Of a DNA stretch of 64,000 nucleotides, positions 27,556 to 38,282 are shown piece by piece. The stretch lies in the NCBI RefSeq assembly GCF_001012825.1, contig NZ_LCZJ02000029.1, positions 62,001-126,000 of the forward strand, read 5' to 3'. Each line of letters begins with the position of its first letter. The first letter of the stretch is position 1. The notes under the pieces were generated by a model. It saw only the letters and a program-made list of their open reading frames with translations, had not been told where the DNA came from and searched no databases. The position numbers and the translations under genes were made by a program. This DNA comes from Paenibacillus etheri. Its GTDB lineage: Bacteria; Bacillota; Bacilli; Paenibacillales; Paenibacillaceae.

Positions 27556-28008
27556 ATGTGGAACAAGCGGCGGCAGCAAGGTGCACCTTTCAAGTCTACT
27601 GACTCCCTGATTGGGCACGGGGGTACGCTCGAGGGTAAAGTACATTGCGATACGAACCTGAGGATTGAAGGTACCTTTAGCGGAGAAATTATATGCAGTG
27701 GTATAGTCACTGTAGGTGAGGAAGGCACAGTGCGCTCCAGTATTAGAGCAGAGGAGATTGTTATCGCTGGTAAAGTATATGGAGATGTTACCGTAGACCG
27801 TAGGCTCATTATGACTGGTACTGGCGAGCTACACGGTAATATTTCTGCAGCGGCACTCAGTATTACGGAGGGCAGCCTGCTTAATGGGTCCATCGCCATG
27901 CAAGAACAGCCCACCTCTGAAAAAGCAGGTGAGCCCAAAAGTAATATGAAAAAGGACAAGGCAGCAAAACGCTCCTCCAAAGCAGAAGGAACGCTTGAAG
28001 CCGGTTAA
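27556..28008 (+). CDS. bactofilin (polymer-forming cytoskeletal protein)
   Basis: A 150-residue protein with the beta-helical bactofilin core: GTLEGKVHCDTNLRIEGTFS, AEEIVIAGKVYGDVT and HGNISAAALSITEGSLLNGS. Flexible ends follow, the C-terminal one Lys/Glu-rich. AGGAGG before the ATG at 27556 sets the start over an in-frame codon 21 bases earlier. It lies in the same unit as the M23 peptidase, which it probably positions at the membrane. It ends 9 bases from the convergent ABC permease gene. Confidence 0.94.
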   Translation: MWNKRRQQGAPFKSTDSLIGHGGTLEGKVHCDTNLRIEGTFSGEIICSGIVTVGEEGTVRSSIRAEEIVIAGKVYGDVTVDRRLIMTGTGELHGNISAAALSITEGSLLNGSIAMQEQPTSEKAGEPKSNMKKDKAAKRSSKAEGTLEAG

Positions 28009-28016
28009 GCTTGTTT

Positions 28017-28814
28017 TTATCCAGCAACGTCCCGTTTACGGAAGACAAACCAGGAAACTGCTAAGAATATCACATAATACACTGCTAGCACAGCAATGGA
28101 GAAGCCTAGTGTAGCACCACCTGGACCAACATCAGATCCCATGTAGACCCTTAGATCCATATGAGTGAAAATTAAATATCTGGCCCATTCGAACACATCC
28201 GGATTAAGCAAAGCCGCGAAAATACCTTGGGCAAACATGATAAACATAGATAAACCAATCGCCAATCCACTTGCACGGAATACGGAAGAGATCATAAAAG
28301 CAAGCGTAACCGTCAAGAAAAGAGTGACATAGCGGCATAGGAGATCCATAAAGGAATACTCAGCAGGGCTCCAAGCTACAATTGAAGACAGTGTGTCTCC
28401 AGTTGGCGAGGCGAAAATAAACGATGCAGCTAAACCAAAAACAATCAATACTGCAGTACAAAGCAAGCTAAACAACACAATGCTAATGTATTTTGAGAGC
28501 AAGATCTGGGAACGACTCCACGGGCGAATCAGCAACATTTTTATGGTTCCCCAGGTAAATTCGCCCGCTACGGAGTCAGCGGCTATAACAACAACGAAGA
28601 TCGTATTCAGGAAGAATACAACACTCACTATCATTTGGAAGCTGTCCCAAACGCCTAAACGTGATGCAGGGTTATCCGTTGTGAAATACATAAGAGCCGG
28701 AAGAAACGCACTAAACACTGCTAGAATAATCAGCATAATCCATGTGCGAGCACGACTATATATCTTGATGTTCTCATTATGTATCAACGCTGTAAAATTA
28801 CTCAATTCCTTCAC
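28017..28814 (-). CDS. ABC-2 type transporter permease
   Basis: A 265-residue membrane protein with about six spans. The first follows SRARTWIMLIIL and the last is AVLAVYYVIFLAVSWFVF. The VAGEFTWGTIKMLLIRPWSR segment between spans is typical of ABC-2 permeases. Its start overlaps the ATPase gene upstream, so the pair is co-translated. The substrate is unknown; candidates include a lipid, peptide or antibiotic. Confidence 0.9.
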   Translation of the reverse strand: MKELSNFTALIHNENIKIYSRARTWIMLIILAVFSAFLPALMYFTTDNPASRLGVWDSFQMIVSVVFFLNTIFVVVIAADSVAGEFTWGTIKMLLIRPWSRSQILLSKYISIVLFSLLCTAVLIVFGLAASFIFASPTGDTLSSIVAWSPAEYSFMDLLCRYVTLFLTVTLAFMISSVFRASGLAIGLSMFIMFAQGIFAALLNPDVFEWARYLIFTHMDLRVYMGSDVGPGGATLGFSIAVLAVYYVIFLAVSWFVFRKRDVAG

Positions 28815-29724
28815 CTCCTGTAACCTCTAAGAATTGATCCTCTAGCGTACGGGCAAGTGATTTGATACTGTACACTTTAATCCCACCAGCCACTAGTCTG
28901 GCATTAAACTCAGCAATATCTTCACGTGCCGCCTCAACTACAAGCCCACCGCTCTTAAATGTTCCTTGTCCTATGAGAGCAAGTGCACCTTCTGCATCAT
29001 CAACCTCAAATAAGGTTTCTCCGATAGGCATTGTAACATTGCCTACCTCTTTTAGCTGTTTTACCTCAAGCAGTTGCCCATTCTGAATAATGGCTACACT
29101 GTCACACATGAGCTCCATTTCGGAAAGTAAATGGCTAGAGACAAATACAGTTGTTCCTTCTTCACGACAGAGTAGGCGCAGATAGTCACGAAGCTCACGT
29201 ATGCCTTGTGGATCAAGCCCATTGGTCGGCTCATCTAGAACCAGTAGCTTCGGTCGGTTTAGTAGCGCCTGAGCCACTCCAAGTCTCTGACGCATACCTA
29301 GGGAATAAGTTTTCACTTTGTCATGAATTCTTTGACCAAGCCCGACCAGCTCCACAACCTCATCAATTCGTTGCTTACTGACTCCCGGTACCATCCGTGC
29401 AAATTGTTTAAGATTCTGATACCCGGACAGGAACTTGTACATTTCAGGATTTTCTACAATAGCCCCGACACTCGCGATAGCCTCTTTATAATTATTTTTA
29501 ATACTATGGCCACTAATGAGGACATCCCCACTGCTAATGGAAATTAATCCTACCATCATCCGTATTGTAGTCGTCTTCCCTGCTCCGTTTGGTCCCAAAA
29601 AACCGAATATTTGACCCGGTGGGATATCTAGCGTTAAATTGTTCACCAACGTCTTAGAGCCTATTTTTTTGGTAACTCCCTGCAAGCGGGCAACAGGCTC
29701 CGACAAAATCTCTGTACTCGACAC
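28798..29724 (-). CDS. ABC transporter ATP-binding protein
   Basis: A 308-residue ATPase of the drug/peptide exporter type: Walker A GPNGAGKTTT, signature YSLGMRQRLGVAQ and Walker B LLVLDEPTNGLDP. A C-terminal extension of about 80 residues (TLFEVDDAEGALALI onward) is usual for this subgroup. A GTG start at 29724 preceded by AAAGGAAG is preferred over ATG 29742, which would put the ribosome site inside the gene. It overlaps the permease gene. Confidence 0.92.
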   Translation of the reverse strand: MSSTEILSEPVARLQGVTKKIGSKTLVNNLTLDIPPGQIFGFLGPNGAGKTTTIRMMVGLISISSGDVLISGHSIKNNYKEAIASVGAIVENPEMYKFLSGYQNLKQFARMVPGVSKQRIDEVVELVGLGQRIHDKVKTYSLGMRQRLGVAQALLNRPKLLVLDEPTNGLDPQGIRELRDYLRLLCREEGTTVFVSSHLLSEMELMCDSVAIIQNGQLLEVKQLKEVGNVTMPIGETLFEVDDAEGALALIGQGTFKSGGLVVEAAREDIAEFNARLVAGGIKVYSIKSLARTLEDQFLEVTGGEGIE

Positions 29725-29836
29725 AGTATCACTTCCTTTCATTTACAAACAAGTTTACCATACAGCTTTTTTCAGAAAATTACAAAAAAGAAACAGTTTA
29801 ACGTTCTTTAGACCGTAGTTTCGTTTCTATTTACAC

Positions 29837-29882
29837 AAAAGGGACCCGGCCTCCCGCAAACGGAAAAGTCCAAGTCCCTTAT
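29837..29882 (-). terminator. glutamate synthase terminator
   Basis: AAGGGAC pairs with GTCCCTTTT after a branched middle. It is 45 bases after the stop. Confidence 0.7.
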
Positions 29883-29922
29883 ATCACTTCATTCCATATT
29901 TCATTATTTCAGCGGCAACAAA

Positions 29923-32900
29923 TTAGCCACCTACACGTGCAAGCTCACGCATATTCGCTTCAAATGCAGCCATCAAAGCAGCCTCTCCAGTCAACCCGGT
30001 TTGTTCCACTTTGCGAATCTGCTCCATCATCCGTTTGTAATCCTTCGGAATGACACGAACAAACTTCGGCAAGCAATCTGCCCACTGATCCAGAACTCGC
30101 GCTCCAGCCTTACTGCCTGTTAGCTCTACATGACGGCTAATCAGCTCGCGCAGCTCTTCGATCTCTTCTAGCTCTTCCACTCTCTCAAGCAGTACCATTT
30201 CGAGATTACAGCGGCCAATGAAGGTTCTATCTGGGTCGTAGACATAGGCGATACCGCCAGACATCCCTGCTGCAAAGTTGCGGCCTGTTTCACCAAGAAC
30301 AACCACACGGCCTCCAGTCATGTATTCACAACCATGGTCGCCCACGCCCTCTACAACAACCTTCGCTCCAGAGTTACGAACGGCAAAGCGTTCACCAGCG
30401 ATACCGTTGATATAAGCTTCTCCACCTGTTGCTCCGTAGAATGCAGTATTTCCGATAATGATATTGTCCTCAGCAGCAAAGGTCGCTTTCGGAGAAGGCT
30501 TGATAATAATCTTACCACCCGATAGTCCTTTACCAACGTAGTCATTGGAATCACCTTCCACCGTAAGCGTGATCCCCTTAGGCACGAATGCCCCCAAGCT
30601 TTGACCAGCAGAACCGGTGAAATGAAGACGAATCGTATCATCAGGCAAGCCGGCTGCCCCGTATTTACGTGTCAGCTCGCTACCAAGGATGGTTCCAACG
30701 GCACGATTAACGTTCGTAATCGGTAGCGATGCTTCTACAGCCGTACCAGACTCCAGTGCAGGTGCAGCCAGATCCAGCAGTTTGGAGACATCAAGCGTCT
30801 CTTCCAGGCCATGATTCTGACGTTTACTGCAGAAGCGTGTGCTTCCCTCTGGCATTTCCGGTGTATGCAGCAGACTGCTCAAATCTACGCCCTTCTTCTT
30901 CCAATGTTGCGAAGCTTGAGCAGCGTCTAGGCAATCTGTACGGCCTACCATCTCTTCAATCGTGCGGAAGCCAAGACTCGCCATAATTTCGCGTAAATCC
31001 TGCGCCACGAAGGTCATAAAGTTAACTACATGCTGCGGATCACCCGTAAAGTTCTTACGAAGATCTGGATTCTGTGTTGCTACACCAACTGGACAAGTAT
31101 CCATTTGGCAGACACGCATCATGATACAACCTACAGCTACTAGTGGAGCAGTGGCGAAGCCATACTCTTCAGCACCCAGTAATACAGCTACAGCTAGATC
31201 GCGTCCGCTGAGCATTTTTCCGTCTGTTTCCAGTACAACGCGGTCACGCAGATTGTTCAGCATCAACGTCTGATGCGTTTCGGCCAAGCCAAGTTCCCAT
31301 GGAAGACCTGCATGACGAATGGAGTTCATCGGTGATGCACCTGTACCCCCGTCATAGCCACTTACCAGGATAATATCAGCGCGCCCTTTGGCTACACCAG
31401 CTGCAATCGTACCCACTCCGACTTCAGATACGAGCTTAACATTAATGTTTGCACGTGGATTCGCATTCTTCAGATCATAGATCAGTTCTGCCAAATCCTC
31501 GATCGAATAAATGTCATGATGAGGTGGAGGTGAAATCAAGCCCACACCAGCTGTTGAGCCACGCACTTCAGCCACCCAAGGATAAACTTTACGTCCTGGA
31601 AGCTGTCCGCCTTCCCCTGGTTTAGCGCCCTGAGCCATCTTAATCTGGATCTCATCAGCGTTAACAAGGTAGTTCGAGGTAACTCCAAAACGTCCAGAGG
31701 CTACTTGTTTAATCGCACTGCGACGGGAATCGCCATTGCTATCCGGGATATAGCGAGCTGGATCTTCTCCGCCCTCACCAGTATTACTCTTACCACCGAT
31801 CCGGTTCATCGCAATGGCAAGGGTCTCATGTGCTTCCTTACTAATGGAACCAAAGGACATCGCACCTGTCTTAAACCGTTTCATAATGGACTCTACTGGT
31901 TCTACTTCTTCTAACGGAATCGATTCATAAGCTGATTTGAACTGCAATAAGGAACGAATCGTCAGATGCTTCTCACTTTCACCTTGAACAAGTGCAGCAT
32001 ATTTCTTGTACATCTTATAATCTCCACTACGCACAGAGTGCTGAAGCAGATGAATGGTCTGTGGGTTGAACAAATGCTCTTCCCCATCATTTCGCCATTG
32101 ATAATCACCACCGGAATCAAGCACTTTATCATTTCCTTCTTTTTCCGTGAAAGCACGGTTATGATGGATAAGTGCCTCGGTTGCCACTTCCTCCAGACCA
32201 ATACCGCCAATACGGGAAGGTGTCCAAGTAAAGTAACGATCCACGAATTCCGAGTTCAGACCTACAGCTTCAAAGATCTGCGCGCCCCGGTAGGATTGAA
32301 TCGTCGAAATTCCCATTTTGGAAAGAATCTTAACTACGCTCTTAGTCGCAGCTTTAATATAGTTCTTCACAGCCTTCTCATGCGAGATTCCCCGCAGTAA
32401 GCCCTGGCCGATCATATCATCCAAGCTTTCAAATGCCAGATACGGATTGACTGCACTCACACCATAGCCAAGCAGAAGCGCATAATGATGGACCTCACGA
32501 GGTTCACCGGATTCTAGCAAAATACTAACTTTTGTCCGTGTTCCTTGACGGATCAGATGGTGATGCAAGCTCGATACAGCAAGTAGAGCAGGAATCGCAG
32601 CATTCTCACTGTCCACACCGCGGTCCGTCAGAATCAGAATGTTATGACCTTTAGCCATAACCCGATCAGCAGCCTCGTTCATACGCTCAAGCGCGATACG
32701 CATTCCTTCTGCTCCAAGCTCAGCTGGAAAAAGAATTGGAATAGACATCGACTTGAAGCCTGCACGACGAACATGACGAATCTTAGCAAAGTCTTCATTC
32801 GAAAGAATCGGTGTATGCAGCGAGATTTGGCGGCAGCTTTCTGGTTCTGGTTTAAGCAAGTTACGCTCTGGTCCAATCGTAGTCGTAGTAGAGGTAACCA

Positions 32901-34518
32901 GCTCTTCACGAATAGCATCGATTGGTGGATTCGTTACCTGAGCAAACATTTGTTTGAAATAGTTATATAGACGCTGCGGACGGTCCGAAAGCACAGCGAG
33001 CGGTGCATCATAACCCATGGAACCTACAGCTTCAGCCCCAGTAGATGCCATTGGCTCAAGCACCTTGCGCAAGTCTTCAAAAGTATAGCCGAATGCTTGC
33101 TGCAGCTGCTGCACATTGTCATGCTTAGGATTTGGTAGCTCAGGTGCATCCGGAAGCTCCTCGAGACTGATCAAATGCTCATCCAGCCACTGGCGGTATG
33201 GCTTCTCGGAAGCGATAGCCGATTTAACTTCCTCATCGGAGATAATGCGGCCTTCCTTTGTATCCACGAGCAGCATGCGCCCAGGCTTCAAACGGTCTTT
33301 ATATAAGATGTCCTCTGCTGGAATGTCCAGTACACCCGCTTCAGAGGATAGAATAATCATGTCGTCCTTCGTTACATAATAACGCGCAGGGCGCAAGCCG
33401 TTACGGTCTAGAATAGCACCAATTTGCACGCCATCCGTAAAGCCCATTGCAGCAGGCCCGTCCCATGGCTCCATCAAAGTGCTGTGATATTCGTAAAAAG
33501 CTTTTTTGTCAGCATCCATACTGTCATGATTGCTCCATGGTTCAGGAACCATCATCATAGCTACCTGCGGCAAGGAACGTCCGCTCAAGTACAGAAACTC
33601 AAAGGTATTATCGAACATTGCAGTGTCCGATCCATCCGGGTTAATAACAGGTTTGATCTTGCTCAGATCTTCGCCGAACACTTCACTCTTGAACAACGAC
33701 TGGCGAGCATGCATCCAGTTCACATTACCTCGCAAGGTATTGATCTCACCGTTATGGATCATAAAACGGTAGGGATGCGCACGTTCCCAGCTTGGGAAGG
33801 TATTTGTACTGAAACGGGAGTGAACTAACGCGATCGCTGATTCCAGCTCTTCGTTCTGCAAATCCAGGTAGAATTGTCCGACTTGCTCTGTAGTCAACAT
33901 GCCTTTGTATACAATCTTACGGCATGACAAGCTTGGGATATAGAAGGATTCAGCTTCTTCTACGCCACCATATCGAATCGCAAGCTCTGCACGTTTGCGG
34001 ATGACATAAAGCTTACGCTCAAAAGACAATTCGTTCGTAACTGAAGCCGAGCGACCGATAAACACTTGGCGTACAAAAGGCTTAGCAGCTTTCGCTGTCT
34101 TGCCAAGCATTTCATCATAGGTAGGTACATCACGATAGCCGAGTACTTCCTGACCTTCTTCAGCAATAATGTTGCTTAAGAGAGTCTCATGTTGAGCCCG
34201 AACCTTCTCGTTATGAGATAGAAAAATCATACCTACGCCATAATGGCCTTGTTCTGGCAAAGCAAAGCCAAGCTTCTGGGCTTCACTTGCAAAGAAACGG
34301 TGCGGAATTTGAAGCATGATACCTGCTCCATCACCAGAGTTGGGTTCGCTACCTTGTCCTCCACGATGCTCCATATTAAAGAGCATTGTTAAAGCGTTAC
34401 TAACAATATCATGGGACGGTTTGCCTTTAATATGGGCTACAAATCCCATGCCGCAAGCATCTTTTTCGAACTGGGGATCATACAGGCCCTGTTTTCCGGG
34501 CAGTTCAGTGTGTCTCAT
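29923..34518 (-). CDS. gltB: glutamate synthase large subunit
   Basis: Makes two glutamates from glutamine and 2-oxoglutarate. The 1531-residue protein has the Ntn glutaminase domain starting at the catalytic cysteine in [11 protein letters not shown], which implies removal of a propeptide of about 20 residues. A central domain and the FMN-binding synthase domain follow ([27 protein letters not shown]). The 3Fe-4S cysteines lie in [17 protein letters not shown], and a GXGXG-repeat C-terminal domain ends the protein. ATG 34518 with AAAGG upstream is preferred over TTG 34527. The small subunit gene gltD is not adjacent on either side. The name follows enterobacterial use; Bacillus calls it gltA. 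Confidence 0.97.
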   Translation of the reverse strand: MRHTELPGKQGLYDPQFEKDACGMGFVAHIKGKPSHDIVSNALTMLFNMEHRGGQGSEPNSGDGAGIMLQIPHRFFASEAQKLGFALPEQGHYGVGMIFLSHNEKVRAQHETLLSNIIAEEGQEVLGYRDVPTYDEMLGKTAKAAKPFVRQVFIGRSASVTNELSFERKLYVIRKRAELAIRYGGVEEAESFYIPSLSCRKIVYKGMLTTEQVGQFYLDLQNEELESAIALVHSRFSTNTFPSWERAHPYRFMIHNGEINTLRGNVNWMHARQSLFKSEVFGEDLSKIKPVINPDGSDTAMFDNTFEFLYLSGRSLPQVAMMMVPEPWSNHDSMDADKKAFYEYHSTLMEPWDGPAAMGFTDGVQIGAILDRNGLRPARYYVTKDDMIILSSEAGVLDIPAEDILYKDRLKPGRMLLVDTKEGRIISDEEVKSAIASEKPYRQWLDEHLISLEELPDAPELPNPKHDNVQQLQQAFGYTFEDLRKVLEPMASTGAEAVGSMGYDAPLAVLSDRPQRLYNYFKQMFAQVTNPPIDAIREELVTSTTTTIGPERNLLKPEPESCRQISLHTPILSNEDFAKIRHVRRAGFKSMSIPILFPAELGAEGMRIALERMNEAADRVMAKGHNILILTDRGVDSENAAIPALLAVSSLHHHLIRQGTRTKVSILLESGEPREVHHYALLLGYGVSAVNPYLAFESLDDMIGQGLLRGISHEKAVKNYIKAATKSVVKILSKMGISTIQSYRGAQIFEAVGLNSEFVDRYFTWTPSRIGGIGLEEVATEALIHHNRAFTEKEGNDKVLDSGGDYQWRNDGEEHLFNPQTIHLLQHSVRSGDYKMYKKYAALVQGESEKHLTIRSLLQFKSAYESIPLEEVEPVESIMKRFKTGAMSFGSISKEAHETLAIAMNRIGGKSNTGEGGEDPARYIPDSNGDSRRSAIKQVASGRFGVTSNYLVNADEIQIKMAQGAKPGEGGQLPGRKVYPWVAEVRGSTAGVGLISPPPHHDIYSIEDLAELIYDLKNANPRANINVKLVSEVGVGTIAAGVAKGRADIILVSGYDGGTGASPMNSIRHAGLPWELGLAETHQTLMLNNLRDRVVLETDGKMLSGRDLAVAVLLGAEEYGFATAPLVAVGCIMMRVCQMDTCPVGVATQNPDLRKNFTGDPQHVVNFMTFVAQDLREIMASLGFRTIEEMVGRTDCLDAAQASQHWKKKGVDLSSLLHTPEMPEGSTRFCSKRQNHGLEETLDVSKLLDLAAPALESGTAVEASLPITNVNRAVGTILGSELTRKYGAAGLPDDTIRLHFTGSAGQSLGAFVPKGITLTVEGDSNDYVGKGLSGGKIIIKPSPKATFAAEDNIIIGNTAFYGATGGEAYINGIAGERFAVRNSGAKVVVEGVGDHGCEYMTGGRVVVLGETGRNFAAGMSGGIAYVYDPDRTFIGRCNLEMVLLERVEELEEIEELRELISRHVELTGSKAGARVLDQWADCLPKFVRVIPKDYKRMMEQIRKVEQTGLTGEAALMAAFEANMRELARVGG

Positions 34519-34831
34519 CGAACGCAACCTTTCTATTATAAAGTATGGCGTAATCTTTGGAAAATTTTTCAGATTAAAATTTTAATAATTATTCAATCCA
34601 GATTAGTGCTATTATTTTATCACCGAGGTGACAACAGCGCAATTTAAACTTTTTTATGATGCTGATTAACATTTCTTTTTGCGACACAGCTTTAGTGGAC
34701 AAAAGTTTAAAAAACTCATCTATGCATAATTATGCACAAATAACGCATAAGAACTTATGAGATGAAAGCGTTTCAAGGATTTTCATTCCCCTTGAATGTT
34801 TACAAGAAAAAGAGTTCTATGATTTGTATTC
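34519..34831. other. AT-rich region upstream of gltB
   Basis: No gene is seen. It contains a perfect 14-base palindrome TGCATAATTATGCA at 34723-34736 that could be an operator. No divergent gltC-like regulator is present. Confidence 0.4.
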
Positions 34832-34866
34832 AAAAAAAGCGTCCCCCGAAGGAGACGCTTTTTTAT
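34832..34866 (-). terminator. yhgE terminator
   Basis: AAAGCGTCTCC-TTCG-GGGGACGCTTT with A and T runs on both sides. Confidence 0.92.
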
Positions 34867-34879
34867 ACTTTTTTTCAAA

Positions 34880-37234
34880 TTATACAGTCATAGCTTGTTC
34901 ACTTTTCATTCCAGCTTCATTGTCCCGACTGCGGGTCATGAAGTAAGCGAAAGTAAGAGCAAGGAACCCTAGACCGAAGATTGCAAGCACACCTACGTCA
35001 CTCCACATTGCACTGAAGTCCCCTGTAGAAATTACTGATTTAAGACCACTAACTGTGTAAGTCATTGGAAGCAGTGGGTTAAAGAATTTCATCCAGCTCG
35101 GGATCAATTCAAGTGGGAATGTTCCGGCACTAGTTGTTAATTGGAAAATAAGAATAACGATAACAACAAAACGTCCCGGTTGATCCATCCAAGTAACAAT
35201 GGATTGAACTACCCATGTGTAAACTAGACTAGTCAAGAATGTAAATAGGAAGAACAGCGGTACACTTTGAACTTCTAGTCCAAGTCCGTACAATACAACC
35301 ACAGCAGCCAGCATAGACTGGATAAAGCTCATGATTGTGAAAGTAAGCGTACGGCTGATAAAACGATTCCAGCGGCTAGCGCCAATAACAGCTGATTCAC
35401 GCATTGGAATAACAATCGTAGAAATCAGAGCACCTACGAACAACCCAAGTGATAAGAAGTACGGAGCAAACCCAGTGCCGTAGTTCGGTACATGATTTAC
35501 AACTTGATCCTCAACCACAACTGGTTGTGCGAACATTTCCATCATTTTATCTGACTTATTCACACTGCCTGTTTTTTCAGCAGCATCGCCAAGCTTAGTT
35601 GCCAGTTCTGTTGATCCAGATTTCAGATCATCCATACCATCTTTCAGCTCGCCTGCACCGTCAGCCAGTTTTTTCGAACCATCTGCTACAGCACTGATAC
35701 CGGAACCTAGTTCGCCTACACCGCTTAGCAGTTTTGAGGTACCATCGCCAAGTGCTTTGCCGCCTTCAGCCAGCTTGCTGCCTCCAGCTGCAGCTTCTTT
35801 AAGCTTAGCACCAAATTGTTGCATCCCTGCATTCAGCTTATCGCCACCTGTTACAAGTGCAGATGCGCCTTGTGCCAGTTTTTGCTGTCCTGTCAAAAGC
35901 TGTGTGCTACCAGCATTTAATTGCTGTGCTCCATCATGCAGCTGAGTTACACCAGCAGCTACCTGCTGAGAACCCGAGTGCAGTTGAGTTGCACCTTGCG
36001 CCAGTTGCTCTTGCCCACTGTGGAGTGCAGTAGCACCCTGTGCCAGCTGCTCTTGACTTTGTTGCAGTTGCTCACTACCTTGTGCAACAGCTGCACTAGC
36101 TGCTAGGAGCTTCTGTACGGCTGGATTCTGTGCCAACTCAGGACTAGCCTGTGCCAATTGCTGCAACCCTTGAGCGACCGCTTTAGCGCCCTCAGTAACC
36201 TTTGTGCTACCTTCTGCGGAAGCCTGCAAGCCTGCTTCCAGCTTCGCGCTGCCATCAACGGAAGAGGTTAACCCTGCTTCCAGCTTCGCGCTGCCGTCAA
36301 CTAAAGATTGTGTTCCTGCTTGTAATTTAGTAGTACCATCCACAGCAGACTTCGTTCCTGCTTGAAGCTGAGTGGCACCTGTTACAGCTTGCTTCAAGCC
36401 ATCACTAAGCTGTTTACTGCCGGCAGCGCTTTGGGCTACCCCGTCTTGAAGCTGCGTCTGTGCAGTAGACAGTTGTTGCAATCCGCTTGCCAATGTGTTT
36501 GTTCCTGTTTTAAGCGCCGTAGCACCTGCATTCAAATCAGTCACGCCTTGTGTAAGGGGTTCTACACCATTTTGAAGTTTACCTGTACCATCTGTCAGTA
36601 CAAGAAGATTCTCTTTCAGCTTCAAGGCTCCGTCATCTAGCTTACCAGCGCCATCTGCAATCTTGGAAGCTCCATCTCCCGCTTCGCCCAATCCATCAGA
36701 TACTTCTGTAATCTGATTGAATACAGATTCCACATAAGCTTCTGTTACTTTAGCAGATACTTTATTTTTAATTTCTGCTACAGCCGTTCCACCGATTTGA
36801 CCGGCCAGGAAGTTGTAGCCTTCATTTGGCTCATAAATAATTTTTGCCGGTTGTGGTTCATCATCCAAAAGTGTTGTAGCTTTAGCAGAGAAGTCTTCTG
36901 GAACAACAATCGCCATATAATAGGTATTGTCCTTCATTCCCGCTTGCGCTTCTTCTAGTGAAACAAAGTTCCATTGAAAGCCATCGGTTACCTTAAGCTC
37001 TTCAACCAGATCCTCTCCGGCCTGAAGTTGTTTACCTTCATAATTAGCACCGACGTCTTGGTTGACTACAGCAACCGGTAACTCATTCATCTTGCCATAC
37101 GGATCCCAGAATGCCTTTAGGAAGAATCCGCTATACATCACCGGAATAAATAGGATGGCAATCATCGGAATCAGCACCTTTGGATTTCTCAGGGCTGCGC
37201 CAAGATCCTTGGTAAATACGGATAATGATTTCAT
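34880..37234 (-). CDS. YhgE/Pip family membrane protein
   Basis: A 784-residue membrane protein of the family named after Lactococcus phage infection protein. One span lies near the N-terminus (VLIPMIAILFIPVMYSGFFL) and five to six at the C-terminus (residues about 595-770). Between them lies a large outer region. Residues about 180-570 of it are built from more than twenty 10-11-residue units of the form L-x-x-G-x-x-x-L, such as LAQGATALHSGQEQ and LQAGTKSAVDGT, giving a long helical rod. The C-terminal part is ABC-2-like. The TetR gene lies upstream on the same strand, with a candidate operator in the gap. The real substrate is unknown. Confidence 0.9.
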   Translation of the reverse strand: MKSLSVFTKDLGAALRNPKVLIPMIAILFIPVMYSGFFLKAFWDPYGKMNELPVAVVNQDVGANYEGKQLQAGEDLVEELKVTDGFQWNFVSLEEAQAGMKDNTYYMAIVVPEDFSAKATTLLDDEPQPAKIIYEPNEGYNFLAGQIGGTAVAEIKNKVSAKVTEAYVESVFNQITEVSDGLGEAGDGASKIADGAGKLDDGALKLKENLLVLTDGTGKLQNGVEPLTQGVTDLNAGATALKTGTNTLASGLQQLSTAQTQLQDGVAQSAAGSKQLSDGLKQAVTGATQLQAGTKSAVDGTTKLQAGTQSLVDGSAKLEAGLTSSVDGSAKLEAGLQASAEGSTKVTEGAKAVAQGLQQLAQASPELAQNPAVQKLLAASAAVAQGSEQLQQSQEQLAQGATALHSGQEQLAQGATQLHSGSQQVAAGVTQLHDGAQQLNAGSTQLLTGQQKLAQGASALVTGGDKLNAGMQQFGAKLKEAAAGGSKLAEGGKALGDGTSKLLSGVGELGSGISAVADGSKKLADGAGELKDGMDDLKSGSTELATKLGDAAEKTGSVNKSDKMMEMFAQPVVVEDQVVNHVPNYGTGFAPYFLSLGLFVGALISTIVIPMRESAVIGASRWNRFISRTLTFTIMSFIQSMLAAVVVLYGLGLEVQSVPLFFLFTFLTSLVYTWVVQSIVTWMDQPGRFVVIVILIFQLTTSAGTFPLELIPSWMKFFNPLLPMTYTVSGLKSVISTGDFSAMWSDVGVLAIFGLGFLALTFAYFMTRSRDNEAGMKSEQAMTV

Positions 37235-37305
37235 TCTGGTTCTCTCCTTATGAGCTTATGCTCTCTTTAAAATGCTTTGTTTGCGAAATATTACGTAACA
37301 CTAGG

Positions 37306-37328
37306 TGACCGTTTTCCCCATTCGGTCA
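37306..37328. promoter_or_regulatory. TetR-type operator before yhgE
   Basis: TGACCG-N11-CGGTCA, a 23-base inverted repeat with perfect six-base arms, 72 bases upstream of the yhgE start. It matches the repeat before the tetR gene, so the adjacent regulator probably binds it. Confidence 0.65.
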
Positions 37329-37438
37329 ATTCAGGGGATAAAAAAACGCCTTTCGGCTCTTCTTCAATGCCTAAAACAGTTCGGAAATTGTTGAGGGAAA
37401 GCGAATCTGACAACGCCATCCCTATCCTGAATCAACGC

Positions 37439-38014
37439 TTACTGTCCCAATCCTTCGGCGAGAAACAAATGAAAGTACATCTTGATCTGTTCCTTGTCCA
37501 AGGGAGTATGTGTTTTATTCAGTTCAGCAGTCAATACAATATATAACCTGAACATGACTACAGATACGATTTTGGGATCGCAAGGTTTGATTTCTCCCTT
37601 TTGGAGCGCTTGTTGCACCTCCCGTTCTAAATATTCTAAAACTAAGTTCTCGATCTTCTCGAGCCCTTCTCCTGCCTGCGGCGTTCCGAATTCGCGACTC
37701 TCCTGTGAAAGCTTGATGAATAGCTCCTGCTCACTTCGAAATTCCAGCAGGGCATCCAGCACACGATGCAGGTTATCAAAGAAAGGTCTGTCTCGCCTGA
37801 TCTCGCGATCAGCAATCATCTTCATTTCTACCATCATATCGCGCAGGATCTCATCAAACAGTTGCTCCTTGTTTGTAAAAAAGGTGTAAATGGTCCCTTT
37901 ACCAACATTTGCGATCTTAGCAACCTGATCCATCGTAGTCGCCTTATAGCCGAATAATGAAAAAGATTTTGCTGCGGCTTGAAGCACCTGCTGTCTTCGA
38001 TCCACCACTGCCAC
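37439..38014 (-). CDS. TetR family transcriptional regulator (YhgD-like)
   Basis: A 191-residue repressor. The N-terminal HTH domain reads RRQQVLQAAAKSFSLFGYKA, then TTMDQVAKIANVGKGTIYTF, the standard TetR pattern. The ligand-binding helical domain follows. The start chosen is GTG 38014, where AAAGGAAG stands nine bases upstream; the longer open frame lacks a ribosome site and overlaps the operator. It probably controls yhgE downstream and itself, through two similar 23-base inverted repeats. Confidence 0.9.
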   Translation of the reverse strand: MAVVDRRQQVLQAAAKSFSLFGYKATTMDQVAKIANVGKGTIYTFFTNKEQLFDEILRDMMVEMKMIADREIRRDRPFFDNLHRVLDALLEFRSEQELFIKLSQESREFGTPQAGEGLEKIENLVLEYLEREVQQALQKGEIKPCDPKIVSVVMFRLYIVLTAELNKTHTPLDKEQIKMYFHLFLAEGLGQ

Positions 38015-38061
38015 CTGTGCCCACTTCCTTTCTCCAGAAAATATCATTACCGCTGACTTTG

Positions 38062-38084
38062 TGACCACTTTACTAATCCGGTCA
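38062..38084. promoter_or_regulatory. TetR-type operator before the tetR gene
   Basis: TGACC-N13-GGTCA, sharing 17 of 23 positions with the repeat before yhgE, including the following AATT. A further half-site (TTGGTCA) abuts it. Confidence 0.65.
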
Positions 38085-38282
38085 ATTGGTCATTCATTAC
38101 TTTAACATGTCGCTTTGCAGTTTGCAATACTTTAGGAAATCTTTTTATTTTTTTAATTATTGCAGGGTTTTAACTTTCTATTTACGTCTTATTTGTATAA
38201 TGTGAGTAGAGAAGCATTTTCCCTTATCTATTTTAGAAGTAATTCCGCGTTTCTATTGAAAAGGAAAGTAGCAGGTGAACTT

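Noticed and set aside
35200-36700. DNA satellite or CRISPR-like repeat in the YhgE gene
   Set aside because: The periodicity is at protein level with variable codons; there are no identical direct repeats with unique spacers. No CRISPR array was seen anywhere in the window.
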